From Paraburkholderia podalyriae (GTDB lineage Bacteria > Pseudomonadota > Gammaproteobacteria > Burkholderiales > Burkholderiaceae): DNA of 64,000 bases. This document shows positions 41,516 through 50,720 of this stretch, piece by piece (position 1 is the stretch's first letter; each line of letters begins with the position of its first letter). Where the stretch lies: contig NZ_VZQQ01000034.1 in the NCBI RefSeq assembly GCF_014397785.1, positions 1 to 64,000 of the forward strand, in the 5' to 3' direction. The notes under the pieces are model-generated. The model was given only the letters and a program-made list of their open reading frames with translations, did no database searches and was not told the DNA's origin. The position numbers were made by a program, and so were the translations under genes.

Positions 41516-42790
41516 ATGGCACAAATCGTCATTACTGCAATCGGCTCGGCAGGCGACGTTCATCCGTTCATCGGCATTGCGCGAACGCTGGCAGAACGCG
41601 GACATCGGATCGTGTTCTGCACGCATCCGCAGTTCGCCGCGCTCGCGGCACAACACGGCTTCGCGTTCGTGCCGATCGGAACGTGGGACGAGTATGCGCG
41701 GGCGATTGCAAGCCCGGCGCTGTGGAATCCGCGGACCTCGTTTCGCACGCTATGGACCGTCATCGCGCCGACCATCCGTCCTCACTTCGATGCGCTCGCC
41801 GCGATAGCGACCTCCGACACCATACTGGTCGGCTCGCTGTGGGCGTTCGCCGCGCGTCTGATGCAAGAGGTTCATGGCACGCCCTACGTATCGGTCCAGG
41901 TGTCGCCTTCGACGCTGCTTTCCGCAAGCGCTCCTCCCACGCACAAGCGTCTGACCGTGCCGATGTGGCTGCCGCTACCCGTCAGGGCAAAGTGCATGGA
42001 AATGATCGAAAAAGGCGTGCTCGACAAGGCGTGCGGACCTGCTCTGAACGACGTCCGGGAAAAGCTTGGGCTTGCGCCCGCGAACCGCATACTCGGTGAG
42101 TGGCTGCACTCGCCCGACGGCGTGCTGTGTCTGTTCCCGGACTGGTTTGCCCCTGCTCAACCCGACTGGCCGCGCAATCATTTCATGGCGGGCTTTCCCC
42201 TCTTCAACGATGTAGCGCCGAACGCCTTCGACGACGAACTGCGCGCCTTCGTCGCGTCGGGCGAACGTCCGGTCGTGTTCACGCCAGGCTCCTCGCTGAT
42301 CGACGAGCGGATCTATTTGAGCGCCGTCGACGAAGCCGTGCGCCGCACGGGTGCCCGCGCGATCGTGCTCGCCGGCACCGCCGCAGCGCGGGCGCTCGCG
42401 CGCCGCGACGTGCTGGTGCGCGACTTCGTACCCTTGGGAATGCTGCTGCCGCACTGCGCAGCCATGGTCCATCACGGCGGCATCGGCACGGCGGCACTCG
42501 CATACGCGGCAGGCATTCCACAGGTCGTCACCCCGTTCGCGCACGACCAGTTCGACAATGCGCAGCGCGTGGCGAAAAGCGGCTGCGGCCTTCGCATCGA
42601 CAGTCCCGCAAGCGGCAAGGCACAGGCCTCGGCACTCGTGCGCGTCACCACGGACAAGCTCGTGACAGCCCGTTGCTCGATCGTCAAACGGCTCATCGAT
42701 GCGGCGCCCGACGCCTGCGAGGCGGCCGCGCGATATATCGAACGCTGCGCAGATCAGCGCGGCGACCTCAGCATCCGTTCGGTCGCCTGA
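41516..42790 (+). CDS. rhlB: RhlB, rhamnosyltransferase 1
   Basis: A 424-aa GT1-family glycosyltransferase. The N-terminal ITAIGSAGDVHPFIGIARTLAERGH and the donor-binding region ending in VHHGGIGTAALAYAAGIPQVVTPFAHDQFDNA are typical of RhlB. It transfers rhamnose from dTDP-L-rhamnose to the RhlA product to give mono-rhamnolipid. The ATG at 41516 aligns with the family N-terminus; a frame open from 41420 would overlap the methyltransferase. GAGGAG lies at 41497-41502, a little far from the ATG. Confidence 0.92.
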   Translation: MAQIVITAIGSAGDVHPFIGIARTLAERGHRIVFCTHPQFAALAAQHGFAFVPIGTWDEYARAIASPALWNPRTSFRTLWTVIAPTIRPHFDALAAIATSDTILVGSLWAFAARLMQEVHGTPYVSVQVSPSTLLSASAPPTHKRLTVPMWLPLPVRAKCMEMIEKGVLDKACGPALNDVREKLGLAPANRILGEWLHSPDGVLCLFPDWFAPAQPDWPRNHFMAGFPLFNDVAPNAFDDELRAFVASGERPVVFTPGSSLIDERIYLSAVDEAVRRTGARAIVLAGTAAARALARRDVLVRDFVPLGMLLPHCAAMVHHGGIGTAALAYAAGIPQVVTPFAHDQFDNAQRVAKSGCGLRIDSPASGKAQASALVRVTTDKLVTARCSIVKRLIDAAPDACEAAARYIERCADQRGDLSIRSVA

Positions 42791-42814
42791 ACGGCTTCGG
42801 GAAATATCGTCCAC

Positions 42815-44383
42815 ATGAGTACTTCAAGCGGCATGGTCATACAGGACGTCGGCGGCCGCGACGCGCCGCCACTGCGCGGCGCGTGGCTCGCGTTGCTGAC
42901 CTTCGCGCTCTCGCTCGCCACCTTCATCGAGGTGCTCGACTCGACGGTCACGAACGTCGCCGTGCCGTCCATCGCCGGGAGCCTCGCCGTGTCGAATTCC
43001 CAGGCGACGTGGGTCATCAGTTCCTATTCGGTCGCGGCGGCTATCGCGGTTCCGCTGACGGGATGGCTGTCACAGAGGATTGGCGAAGCACGCCTTTTCG
43101 TCTGGTCAGTGCTGCTGTTCACGCTGACGTCGCTGCTGTGCGGCATCGCCGGCAACCTGGAACTGCTCGTTCTATGCCGCGCCATGCAGGGACTCTGTTC
43201 AGGTCCGATGGTGCCGCTGTCGCAGGCCATCCTGTTGCGCTCGTTTCCGCCGCAAAAGCGGGTGCTCGCGCTTGCACTGTGGGCAATGACGGTTCTGCTC
43301 GCGCCGATCTTCGGTCCGGTGCTCGGTGGCTGGATCATCGATCAATTCTCCTGGCCGTGGATCTTCTTCATCAATCTGCCGATCGGCCTGTTCGCCTTCG
43401 CGGCCTGCGCCGCGCTATTGCCGCGCGAGCGTCCGGATATCCGGCAGCCGCCGATCGACATGATGGGTATCGTGCTGCTCGTCGTCGGCGTGGGCGCACT
43501 ACAGGCTGTGCTCGACCTCGGGCGCGACCACGGCTGGTTCGACTCGCCGCTGATCGTTGCGCTGTCGTTGACGGCCGCGCTCGCGCTGGTTTGCCTGTTG
43601 ATCTGGGAGTCGGCTGAACCTTTTCCCGTCATCGACCTCGACCTGTTTCGCGACCGCACTTTCTCTTTCGGCGTCGCGATCATTTGCCTCGGGATGGTGA
43701 GCTTTTCGGTGATCGGCGTCATCTTTCCGCTGTGGCTGCAAACCGTGATGGGCTACTCCGCGTTTCAGGCCGGACTGAGCGTTGCGCCGCTCGGCATCCT
43801 CGCCCTCGTCTTTTCCATGCTGATAGGGATTTTTCTGGACCGGTTCGATGCCCGCGTCGTGACATCGTTCGGCTTTCTCGTGTTTTTCGCGGTGCTGGCA
43901 TGGGACGCGCACTTCACGCTGACGATGTCCTTCTGGCAAATCGTCACGCCGACGTTTATTCAAGGTATCGGCCTGCCTTGCTTTTTCATTCCGCTGAGCG
44001 CAGCGATTCTGTCGCGCATTCCCAACGAGAAGCTCGCTGCCGCATCGGGCCTGTCGAACTTCCTGCGCACGCTGTCCGCCGCGCTCGGCACCGCCCTCAG
44101 CGTGACCTGGTGGGACAACCGCGCGGCACATCACTACGGCACACTCGCGCAATCTGTCACGCAGGCATCCGAGGGCACCGGCCTTTTCACGCGGTCGCTG
44201 CAAACGCTCGGATTCGGCGCCAACCCATTAGCGGCCATCCGCGATGTCGTTCAGCAACAGGCGTACATGATGGCGACCAACGACCTGTTTTACGTGGCGA
44301 GCCTCGTGTGCCTCGCGCTCGCGGCGCTGATGTGGGCCACCAAACCCTGGCGCGGCGTATCGGCCCAGCGCGTCGGACATTAA
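42815..44383 (+). CDS. DHA2-family MFS transporter, EmrB type (rhamnolipid export)
   Basis: A 522-aa, 14-helix drug:H+ antiporter. The N-terminal FIEVLDSTVTNVAVPSIAG and the motif C region AMTVLLAPIFGPVLGGWII are diagnostic for DHA2 members; FINLPIGLFAF follows. It lies between rhlB and rhlC as in Burkholderia rhl clusters and forms, with the HlyD and NodT proteins encoded downstream, a tripartite EmrAB-TolC-like pump probably exporting rhamnolipids. The gap to rhlB is 24 nt. Confidence 0.9.
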   Translation: MSTSSGMVIQDVGGRDAPPLRGAWLALLTFALSLATFIEVLDSTVTNVAVPSIAGSLAVSNSQATWVISSYSVAAAIAVPLTGWLSQRIGEARLFVWSVLLFTLTSLLCGIAGNLELLVLCRAMQGLCSGPMVPLSQAILLRSFPPQKRVLALALWAMTVLLAPIFGPVLGGWIIDQFSWPWIFFINLPIGLFAFAACAALLPRERPDIRQPPIDMMGIVLLVVGVGALQAVLDLGRDHGWFDSPLIVALSLTAALALVCLLIWESAEPFPVIDLDLFRDRTFSFGVAIICLGMVSFSVIGVIFPLWLQTVMGYSAFQAGLSVAPLGILALVFSMLIGIFLDRFDARVVTSFGFLVFFAVLAWDAHFTLTMSFWQIVTPTFIQGIGLPCFFIPLSAAILSRIPNEKLAAASGLSNFLRTLSAALGTALSVTWWDNRAAHHYGTLAQSVTQASEGTGLFTRSLQTLGFGANPLAAIRDVVQQQAYMMATNDLFYVASLVCLALAALMWATKPWRGVSAQRVGH

Positions 44384-44405
44384 TACTCCTGACAGGGTGA
44401 CGATC

Positions 44406-45386
44406 ATGAGCCAGACGATCTCCTCTTCCGGCGCTGCGGCCAGCGCCGGTTACGCAGTGCCGCTGCTCGGCGCGCTGGTGGTGTTGTACCGCCCAACTTC
44501 CGAGCACCTGACTCATCTGCTGGAACTCTGCGCGCACGGCACGCCGTTGCTGGTCGTCGATAATTCGCCGGCGGCCTCCGGCGCGTTGGCTGATGCGCTG
44601 AACGCGCACGGCGCGGAGTATCTGTGCAACGCGAATCGTGGCGGCATTGCCGGTGCTTATAACCGGGGCCTTGCGCGGATGTTCGAACGCGGCCTCGGCG
44701 CCGTCGCGCTATTGGATCAGGATTCGCAGGTGAGCACCGATTACTTCCGGTTGATGCTCGAGTCATGCAAGGCGCTCGGCCCACGAGCTTTCGCGATCGG
44801 ACCGCGCATTTACGACGAGAACGTCAGGCACTTCCTGCCGCAGATGGTTAGCAACGGCTTTTCGATCCGCACGCTGGTGTTCGAAGCGGACGCATCCTTG
44901 CAGCCGTGCTCCTTTCTGCTGTCCTCCGGTTGCGTGATCTCGCGCCTCGCGTACGAGCGCCTCGGTGCGTTCGCGGAAGCGCTGTTCATCGATCACGTCG
45001 ACACCGAATATTCATTGCGCGCACTGCTGCGCGGCGTCCAGTTCTATGTCGAGCCGCGACTCACGCTGTTACATCGCATCGGCCACAAACGGCAACATCG
45101 TCTCGGCCCGGTGCGCATCACGTCGATGAATCACCCGGCTTTTCGACGCTATTACATGGCGCGTAACGGCATGCACCTGTGCGTTCAATATGTCCCGTCC
45201 CTGCCGGTCGCGCTCGTGCCCAATTTCATCACGCTGCTGCAAGTCTTCCAGGTGCTGCTGTTCGAGTCCGGCAAGCTGGCGAAACTCTCCAGTATCGGTT
45301 GCGGGATCGTCGACGGCCTTCTCGGCCGGCTCGGTCCGCTCGAAACGGCGCGCCCGCGGCTTGCGGCGCGCCTCCGACACGGCTGA
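44406..45386 (+). CDS. rhlC: RhlC, rhamnosyltransferase 2
   Basis: A 326-aa GT2-family enzyme that adds the second rhamnose to form di-rhamnolipid. The N-terminal LGALVVLYRPTSEHLTHLL, the NANRGGIAGAYNRGL acceptor segment and the nucleotide-sugar metal site LLDQDSQV near residue 100 match RhlC and rhamnan-type transferases; FIDHVDTEYSLRA is near 200. The ATG at 44406 is chosen; a GTG 9 nt upstream is in frame and possible. The following gene begins 3 nt after the stop. Confidence 0.88.
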   Translation: MSQTISSSGAAASAGYAVPLLGALVVLYRPTSEHLTHLLELCAHGTPLLVVDNSPAASGALADALNAHGAEYLCNANRGGIAGAYNRGLARMFERGLGAVALLDQDSQVSTDYFRLMLESCKALGPRAFAIGPRIYDENVRHFLPQMVSNGFSIRTLVFEADASLQPCSFLLSSGCVISRLAYERLGAFAEALFIDHVDTEYSLRALLRGVQFYVEPRLTLLHRIGHKRQHRLGPVRITSMNHPAFRRYYMARNGMHLCVQYVPSLPVALVPNFITLLQVFQVLLFESGKLAKLSSIGCGIVDGLLGRLGPLETARPRLAARLRHG

Positions 45387-45389
45387 CCG

Positions 45390-47012
45390 ATGACGACCGA
45401 TTCTTGCCGCATCGGCTTCGCACCAAAGCGCTTATGGACGGCGTTCGTGTCCACCGCTTCGCTATGCGCGCTGTGCGCAGTCGCGGGTTGCGCGGACAAC
45501 AGCCCTTACCATCCGCTTGCGATGCATTCGCCGGGCCCCGAGGCGCTCGCGCGGATCAGGCAAGATGCGAAGGCCACGAACGACGCATGGCCGCAAGCGC
45601 AATGGTTCGAGTCGTTTCACGACAAGCAGCTCGATGCATTGATCGCCGAGGCATGCGCGGGCAATCCGGATATCCAGGCCGTCGGCGCGCGTCTGGCCGA
45701 GGCGCAATCGCAACTCGACCAGTTCGCTTCGGGCACGGGACTCACGGGCGGCGTCGCGGCCGCGGCATACAAAGCGCGCATGCCCGCCATCAACGGCGCG
45801 GCGGACGTGAATGTGGCGGGCACCACGGTTCCCATCAATCTCTTCAGCGATCCGTGGGTCTCGCCCGCGAGCGTTATCGCCGGTGCGAACTACGACCTGG
45901 ATCTGTGGGGCAGGAACCGTGCCGTGACCCAGGAGCTCGTGTCCGCACGCGACGCTGCGCATGTCGAAGAACAGCAGGCCCGCCTGATCATCACCACGTC
46001 GCTGGTCACGCTATACGGCCGTTTTGCCGACGAATACGCAAAGCGGGATCTGATTGCGGCGAAGCGGCAACAAGCGGACCAACTCGATGAGATCCGGCGC
46101 ACGCGCGAGGCAAGGGGAATCGACAGCACCTACGCCGCGCAGCAGGCACGTATCGAGCAGGCCACGCTGCGCATGCAATTGCAGACGACCGACGACGCGA
46201 TCACGCAAACGCAATTGCAGATCGGCGTCCTGACTGGCGACGGACCGGAACGCGGCCTCGCATTGCGGCGCCCCACGCTTGCCAACGCCGACGCCGCTAC
46301 TATCTCCGTGCCCGCGAATCTGCCATTCGACCTGCTCGGCCGGCGCCCGGACGTCGTCGCCGCAAAGTTGCGCGTGCAGGCCGCGACCGCAAAAATCGCG
46401 GCAACGCGCGCGGCGTTCTATCCGAACATCAATCTGTCGGCGGCGGGCGGCCTGGCCTCGCTTAGCCTCGGCTCGCTGTTTTCGAGCGCGTCGCTCTTCT
46501 TCGCATTGGGCCCTGCCGTTTCGTTGCCGGTCTTCGAACGCTCGCGGCTGCGCTCACAACTGCATGGCGACTACGCGCAAGCCGACGAAATGATCGCGCT
46601 GTACAACAAGACGCTTGACGGCGCGCTGGCCGAGGTCGCCCGTTCCATCGCGACAATGCGCAACGTCACCGCACTCATCGACGCGCAGACACAGATAGCC
46701 GCGGCGCGCGACAGGATGCTCACCGTCGCCACCGAACGGCAACGCCGTGGCCTCGTCCAGCAGGCGGACGTGCTGGCGCTGCGTGACATGCGGCTCGATG
46801 ATCAGTTGCGTCTGCTCGAACTCAACGGGCAACGACGCGACGCTCGTATCGCGTTGATCCGGGCGCTCGGCGGTGGGTTCGATGCGACCGCAAGCAGCCC
46901 CTCGGCCGCTTCGCCGGGCAGCCACGCGAATCAGGAGTCGCACGAAAACATCGGCGATAGCCGCCGCGATAGCCGCTCTTCTTTCCTTCCCTCCTCCAGC
47001 CAGGCCTCATGA
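45390..47012 (+). CDS. Outer-membrane efflux lipoprotein, NodT/OprM type
   Basis: A 540-aa TolC-like channel. The N-terminus has a hydrophobic stretch and lipobox AVAGC near residue 34. Two OEP repeats follow (LIAEACAGNPDIQAVGARLAEAQ; LLGRRPDVVAAKLRVQAATA with ARAAFYPNINLSAAGGL). A low-complexity Ser-rich tail of about 50 residues ends the protein. The stop overlaps the HlyD start by ATGA. It should form the outer-membrane exit of the rhamnolipid pump. Confidence 0.9.
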   Translation: MTTDSCRIGFAPKRLWTAFVSTASLCALCAVAGCADNSPYHPLAMHSPGPEALARIRQDAKATNDAWPQAQWFESFHDKQLDALIAEACAGNPDIQAVGARLAEAQSQLDQFASGTGLTGGVAAAAYKARMPAINGAADVNVAGTTVPINLFSDPWVSPASVIAGANYDLDLWGRNRAVTQELVSARDAAHVEEQQARLIITTSLVTLYGRFADEYAKRDLIAAKRQQADQLDEIRRTREARGIDSTYAAQQARIEQATLRMQLQTTDDAITQTQLQIGVLTGDGPERGLALRRPTLANADAATISVPANLPFDLLGRRPDVVAAKLRVQAATAKIAATRAAFYPNINLSAAGGLASLSLGSLFSSASLFFALGPAVSLPVFERSRLRSQLHGDYAQADEMIALYNKTLDGALAEVARSIATMRNVTALIDAQTQIAAARDRMLTVATERQRRGLVQQADVLALRDMRLDDQLRLLELNGQRRDARIALIRALGGGFDATASSPSAASPGSHANQESHENIGDSRRDSRSSFLPSSSQAS

Positions 47013-48217
47013 GTACAGAAAATCTGCTTGGCGAACGCGTGCCGATGACGGAGCGCGATACAACGAAGGTCAGCCGCCGGAACCGCCGGCTCGCGCTGCT
47101 GTTCGGCGTCGTGTCGGTGGCGGCGGTTGCGGCGGGCGGGCACTGGTTCGTCTCTGGGCGTTACGTCGAGGAAACGGACAATGCGTATGTCAGCGGCAAC
47201 GTGGTGCCGATCGCCGCGCGGATTGCAGGCACGGCGCGCGAAGTGCTGGTCGGCAATACGCAGTACGTCAAGGCCGGTCAACCACTTGTCCGGCTCGACG
47301 ACACCGAGGCGCGCATCGCGCTGCAAGAGGCCGAGGGACAGTTGATCCGCGCGGTGAGGCAGGCGCGCAGCGCCAGATTCTCCAACGCCATGTACCGGGC
47401 TGCCGTCGACGCGCGCGCCGCGGAGCTCGCGCTTGCCGAACAGAGCCTGAAAGCGCGCTCGGGCGCAACGGTGGAAGTGGTCTCCGCGGAAGAGTATGCA
47501 CGAGCCGAGGAAGCGGTGAAAGTTGCGCGGGCCAATCTTGCATCGGCCCGCAGTCAGCTTGCCAGCGGACTCGCCGCGAGCGGCTCGGGCCGAATCGAAG
47601 ACGACCCGGCCGTGATGCAGGCCGTACAGCAAGTGGAGCTTGCGTATGTCCGAAACGCGCGAACGACACTCGTTGCGCCGGTCGAAGGCGCCGTTGCCCT
47701 GCGTTCGGTGCAGATCGGCCAGCCGGTTGCGGCCGGCGCACAGCTGATGACGGTCGTGCCCGTCAAGCAGTTGTGGATCGAGGCCAACTTCAAGGAAGGA
47801 CAAGTCCGCAACCTGCGTATCGGCCAGCCAGTTTCCGCGGTCGCCGACCTCTACGGATCGAACGTGGTATTTCATGGCCGGGTTGGCGGACTGTCACCGG
47901 GAACCGGCAGCGCCTTTTCCATGTTGCCGCCGCAGAACGCGGCCGGCAACTGGATCAAGGTCGTTCAGCGCGTGCCCGTCATCATTTCGCTGAACCCCGA
48001 GGAACTGGCCGCGCATCCGTTGCGAGTCGGCCTCTCGATGACAGTGTCGGTCGATACGCATCAACGCGACGGAGCGCTAAGCACCAGCGCCACCGCGCGG
48101 GCGGATGCAAACGCGGCACCAGCGCCTGACGATGACATGACGCGCGCGGAGACCATCGCGAGAAAGTTGATCGGGAAGAGCGATAGCTTGGGCTCCCATG
48201 ACGCCGGTGAGGATTGA
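47009..48217 (+). CDS. HlyD/EmrA-family membrane fusion protein
   Basis: A 402-aa adaptor. One membrane helix at about residues 27-48 (LALLFGVVSVAAVAAGGHWF) is followed by ETDNAYVSGNVVPIAARIAG, the EmrA signature, a lipoyl half-motif, a coiled-coil hairpin region (about 100-200) and the return TTLVAPVEGAVALRSVQIGQPV. The tail after 365 is charged and variable. Last gene of the rhl operon, linking the MFS pump and the NodT channel. Confidence 0.9.
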   Translation: MSTENLLGERVPMTERDTTKVSRRNRRLALLFGVVSVAAVAAGGHWFVSGRYVEETDNAYVSGNVVPIAARIAGTAREVLVGNTQYVKAGQPLVRLDDTEARIALQEAEGQLIRAVRQARSARFSNAMYRAAVDARAAELALAEQSLKARSGATVEVVSAEEYARAEEAVKVARANLASARSQLASGLAASGSGRIEDDPAVMQAVQQVELAYVRNARTTLVAPVEGAVALRSVQIGQPVAAGAQLMTVVPVKQLWIEANFKEGQVRNLRIGQPVSAVADLYGSNVVFHGRVGGLSPGTGSAFSMLPPQNAAGNWIKVVQRVPVIISLNPEELAAHPLRVGLSMTVSVDTHQRDGALSTSATARADANAAPAPDDDMTRAETIARKLIGKSDSLGSHDAGED

Positions 48218-48478
48218 GTTCGACAGCGCAGAGGGGCGGAAGCCCTTATTGTTTGGAATACGGTCCTCTCGACTGATCAAACGCGGGATCCGCTAAGGTC
48301 GGATGATGTGAGATGGAATGGCGCGTGTGCGCCGGCTGGTTCGAGACCTTATACGACGAGTGCGGATGGGACTGGTTGGGCGGCGACCCGTACCTCCAGG
48401 CCGGCGCGCCGCCTTCCAGCTTACTATTACATGCGCGTCAAGATGTCACGCAAGTGAACCCCGAAGTTGTGCCGCGCC

Positions 48479-49711
48479 TCACTTAGCGGCGAATACCGAC
48501 ACCCCGCCGTTGACGAACCCGTTTGCCGCGCAACTCGGACACCCCGCCGGCGCTGTCGCTGAAGAGTATGGAACGAAGATGAGCCCGCTCGCCGGGTCGA
48601 TCGCAACCGAATGCGCGTTATTGCCCGCGTTCAGGCGGGTAACGACACTGCGATTGCCGGCATCGACGATAGTCAACACAGGCGTGCATGGAGATGCCGT
48701 CGAGCAGGCGCCGTTCGTCGACGCATTGCCAGAAGACGTCCACCGGCTCGCTGCGTTGTAGTAGCGATTGGTGGACGGATCATATTCGAGTTGATCGCCG
48801 CCGCCTGCGTTCAGGGACGCCAGAAGCGCGCCGTTCGAACGGTCAAAAATCTGCATGAGCAAGGGCGCGCCAGTCGTCCCTTCCCTGCACCCGACCGCGA
48901 TATCGTTTCCGGGTCCGAGTGCCAGCCCAGTAGGATCACAATTGCCTTCGGGGTACATCGCGACGCCCGCAAGGGTCGCGTAGTTCTGCGTGCCACCCTT
49001 CGGTATCGCGCGAATGGACGCCCCAGGCAATTTCACCAGTTCGCCATGAGGATTCGCCGTGCTTCCGTCGACGTTCACATAGAAGTTGTCGCTGGCGGAA
49101 TCGTACCGGCAGGCTTCGAGGCCCGCGGTGGGCTTGCCTGCGCTGTCGGTGAACGTCACTTTGGCGACGACGGTCTGCGTGGCCGTGTTGATGAAGGTGG
49201 CGAACGGCGGCGTCTCTTCCGGGCTCGATATCATAAAGATGCCGTGCGTGGGATCCAGACAACCTTCATCCGCGCGCAGGCCCGTCGTGCTAACCGTGAT
49301 TTTGCTTGTCACGACGCCAGCAGCGGGATCGACCACCTTCACGGAGTTCACGTCGCCCACGTAGATGAGGTCGCCGACAGGGGTCGCGCCGTCCGGACCG
49401 GCCTGTGAATTCGGCCCCGGGCCAAGCCCCGTGAACGCGAGCGGGCCGCTTCCCTTGATGGACTTGACGAAGGTCTTCGACAGTATGTCGATTTGATCCA
49501 GAGATGCGTTATTCCTGTCGGTGAAATAGTATTGGCTACCCGAAACGGTGCCGATATCGAATGAGAAGTTGACGCCTGCCGCGATGTTTGGGATGGCGAT
49601 GTCCGATACATGATGCGGTCCGCTAGTGTTGAGATGATCCCCACCACCACAACCTGCAATCGCGATAGCCGCAGAAGTCGCCAATGCATTCGTCCACACG
49701 TATCTCCGCAT
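48479..49711 (-). CDS. Lipoprotein with beta-propeller-like repeats, unrecognised
   Basis: A 410-aa exported protein with lipobox AIAGC at about residue 20. The mature part has repeated strands of the kind DLIYVGDVNSVKVVDPAAG, AVDPASGLIFVPYSS and VLTIVDAGNRSVVTRLNAG, which suggest an NHL/YVTN-type propeller. Cys pairs occur in the last third (ACSTASPCTP, CPSCAANG). GGGAGG lies 6 nt before the ATG at 49711. Monocistronic, convergent with the rhl operon. No enzyme motif; possibly a surface binding protein. Confidence 0.7.
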   Translation of the reverse strand: MRRYVWTNALATSAAIAIAGCGGGDHLNTSGPHHVSDIAIPNIAAGVNFSFDIGTVSGSQYYFTDRNNASLDQIDILSKTFVKSIKGSGPLAFTGLGPGPNSQAGPDGATPVGDLIYVGDVNSVKVVDPAAGVVTSKITVSTTGLRADEGCLDPTHGIFMISSPEETPPFATFINTATQTVVAKVTFTDSAGKPTAGLEACRYDSASDNFYVNVDGSTANPHGELVKLPGASIRAIPKGGTQNYATLAGVAMYPEGNCDPTGLALGPGNDIAVGCREGTTGAPLLMQIFDRSNGALLASLNAGGGDQLEYDPSTNRYYNAASRWTSSGNASTNGACSTASPCTPVLTIVDAGNRSVVTRLNAGNNAHSVAIDPASGLIFVPYSSATAPAGCPSCAANGFVNGGVSVFAAK

Positions 49712-49980
49712 CGTACACCTCCCATCATCGTCGTCGGAATAGACCTGGCTCAAGCGCGTGCCGGAAGAAAGGGACGCTGCTATAGCTTAGGCATTTCGTT
49801 AAACAGCGGTCCTTATCGTTTTCCCAGGTAGTAGATGTCGTGCTTCAGATTTCCATAAGATTTAACGGAGGAATGTCAGCTTATGCAAGGAGCTATCCTC
49901 GTACCATCGTGGTTGTTCATCCCTCGCGGAGCACGGACAGAGTGCGCTACCAGCAGCAAGCGCTGTACCCGGCCGATCCG

Positions 49981-50247
49981 TTATGGCTTTCGCGCCGGCA
50001 CGTTGCCGGAAGCGCCTCGATTGTCTGGCTGTGGCTGGCCCCCTGGACGGCCTGCCCCACGATCCTGGCGCGCACTGTTGTCGCTCGAAGCGTTCTTCTT
50101 CGTCGGCGCGCTCTCCGACGCTATACGATTTAAGGTTTGCAACTGCAGCAGCTTTAAAGCCCGGTCGTTTGTTCCCGCGTTGCCCGTACCGGCCAGGCTG
50201 CATCCGCATACCAGGCCAACCGCCAGGGTCCATCTGATCATAGTCAT
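49981..50247 (-). CDS. Small lipoprotein, unrecognised
   Basis: An 88-aa product with a signal segment WTLAVGLVCGCSLAG containing a lipobox Cys near residue 16-18, then a charged disordered tail rich in Arg, Gly, Gln and Pro (ends GNVPARKP). GAGAGG lies about 5 nt before the ATG at 50247. The frame is open farther upstream, but those codons do not look like protein and would bury the signal peptide. Confidence 0.55.
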   Translation of the reverse strand: MTMIRWTLAVGLVCGCSLAGTGNAGTNDRALKLLQLQTLNRIASESAPTKKNASSDNSARQDRGAGRPGGQPQPDNRGASGNVPARKP

Positions 50248-50720
50248 CGTCCTCTCCATCGGTCCAACAGTGGAGGCGCTCAATACGTGCGGTTCGATGC
50301 CTGTTCCGGCCGGAATGCTGCAGGTGCGGCATGACCTTCCAGGCAAATATCTCACCGCGGGGCTACTAAAGTTACCTGCCGTGGCCGCCATGTCCACCGT
50401 GCTCGCCGTGGCCACTGAAGCCGACACCGACACCACTTTCACCTCCTATCAGTTAGAGAGAAGCGGAAAGACATTTGTTCGACATTGGCGCCCAAGACCG
50501 TAGGGAGTTGTATCGAAAAGTTACGGCTGGAGCAGCGGCAAATGCGCGCGAGCGCAGATATCTGACTCTGGCTGAGCGACAAAAATCGTCGCTTTTCGAT
50601 CGCAAGAAGGGATAACCGGCTGAGCGCAATCAGCGACGCGCGCGCTGTTGTCCAAGGCGGCTACATGTTTGACGCGCTACCGCGCAATTTCCGTCATCAC
50701 GTCGAGTCAATGCACGAAAG
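50248..50720. other. Intergenic stretch, no gene recognised
   Basis: Contains only short frames. An AGGAGGTG sequence on the minus strand near 50442-50449 looks like a ribosome site, but the reading frame after it is not convincing except where it enters the lipoprotein signal. It marks the end of the apiose operon. Confidence 0.4.

Noticed and set aside
50248..50442. Upstream extension of the small lipoprotein to a GTG with an AGGAGGTG site
   Set aside because: The extension would place the signal peptide in the middle of the protein; the ATG at 50247 with its own ribosome site fits a lipoprotein.
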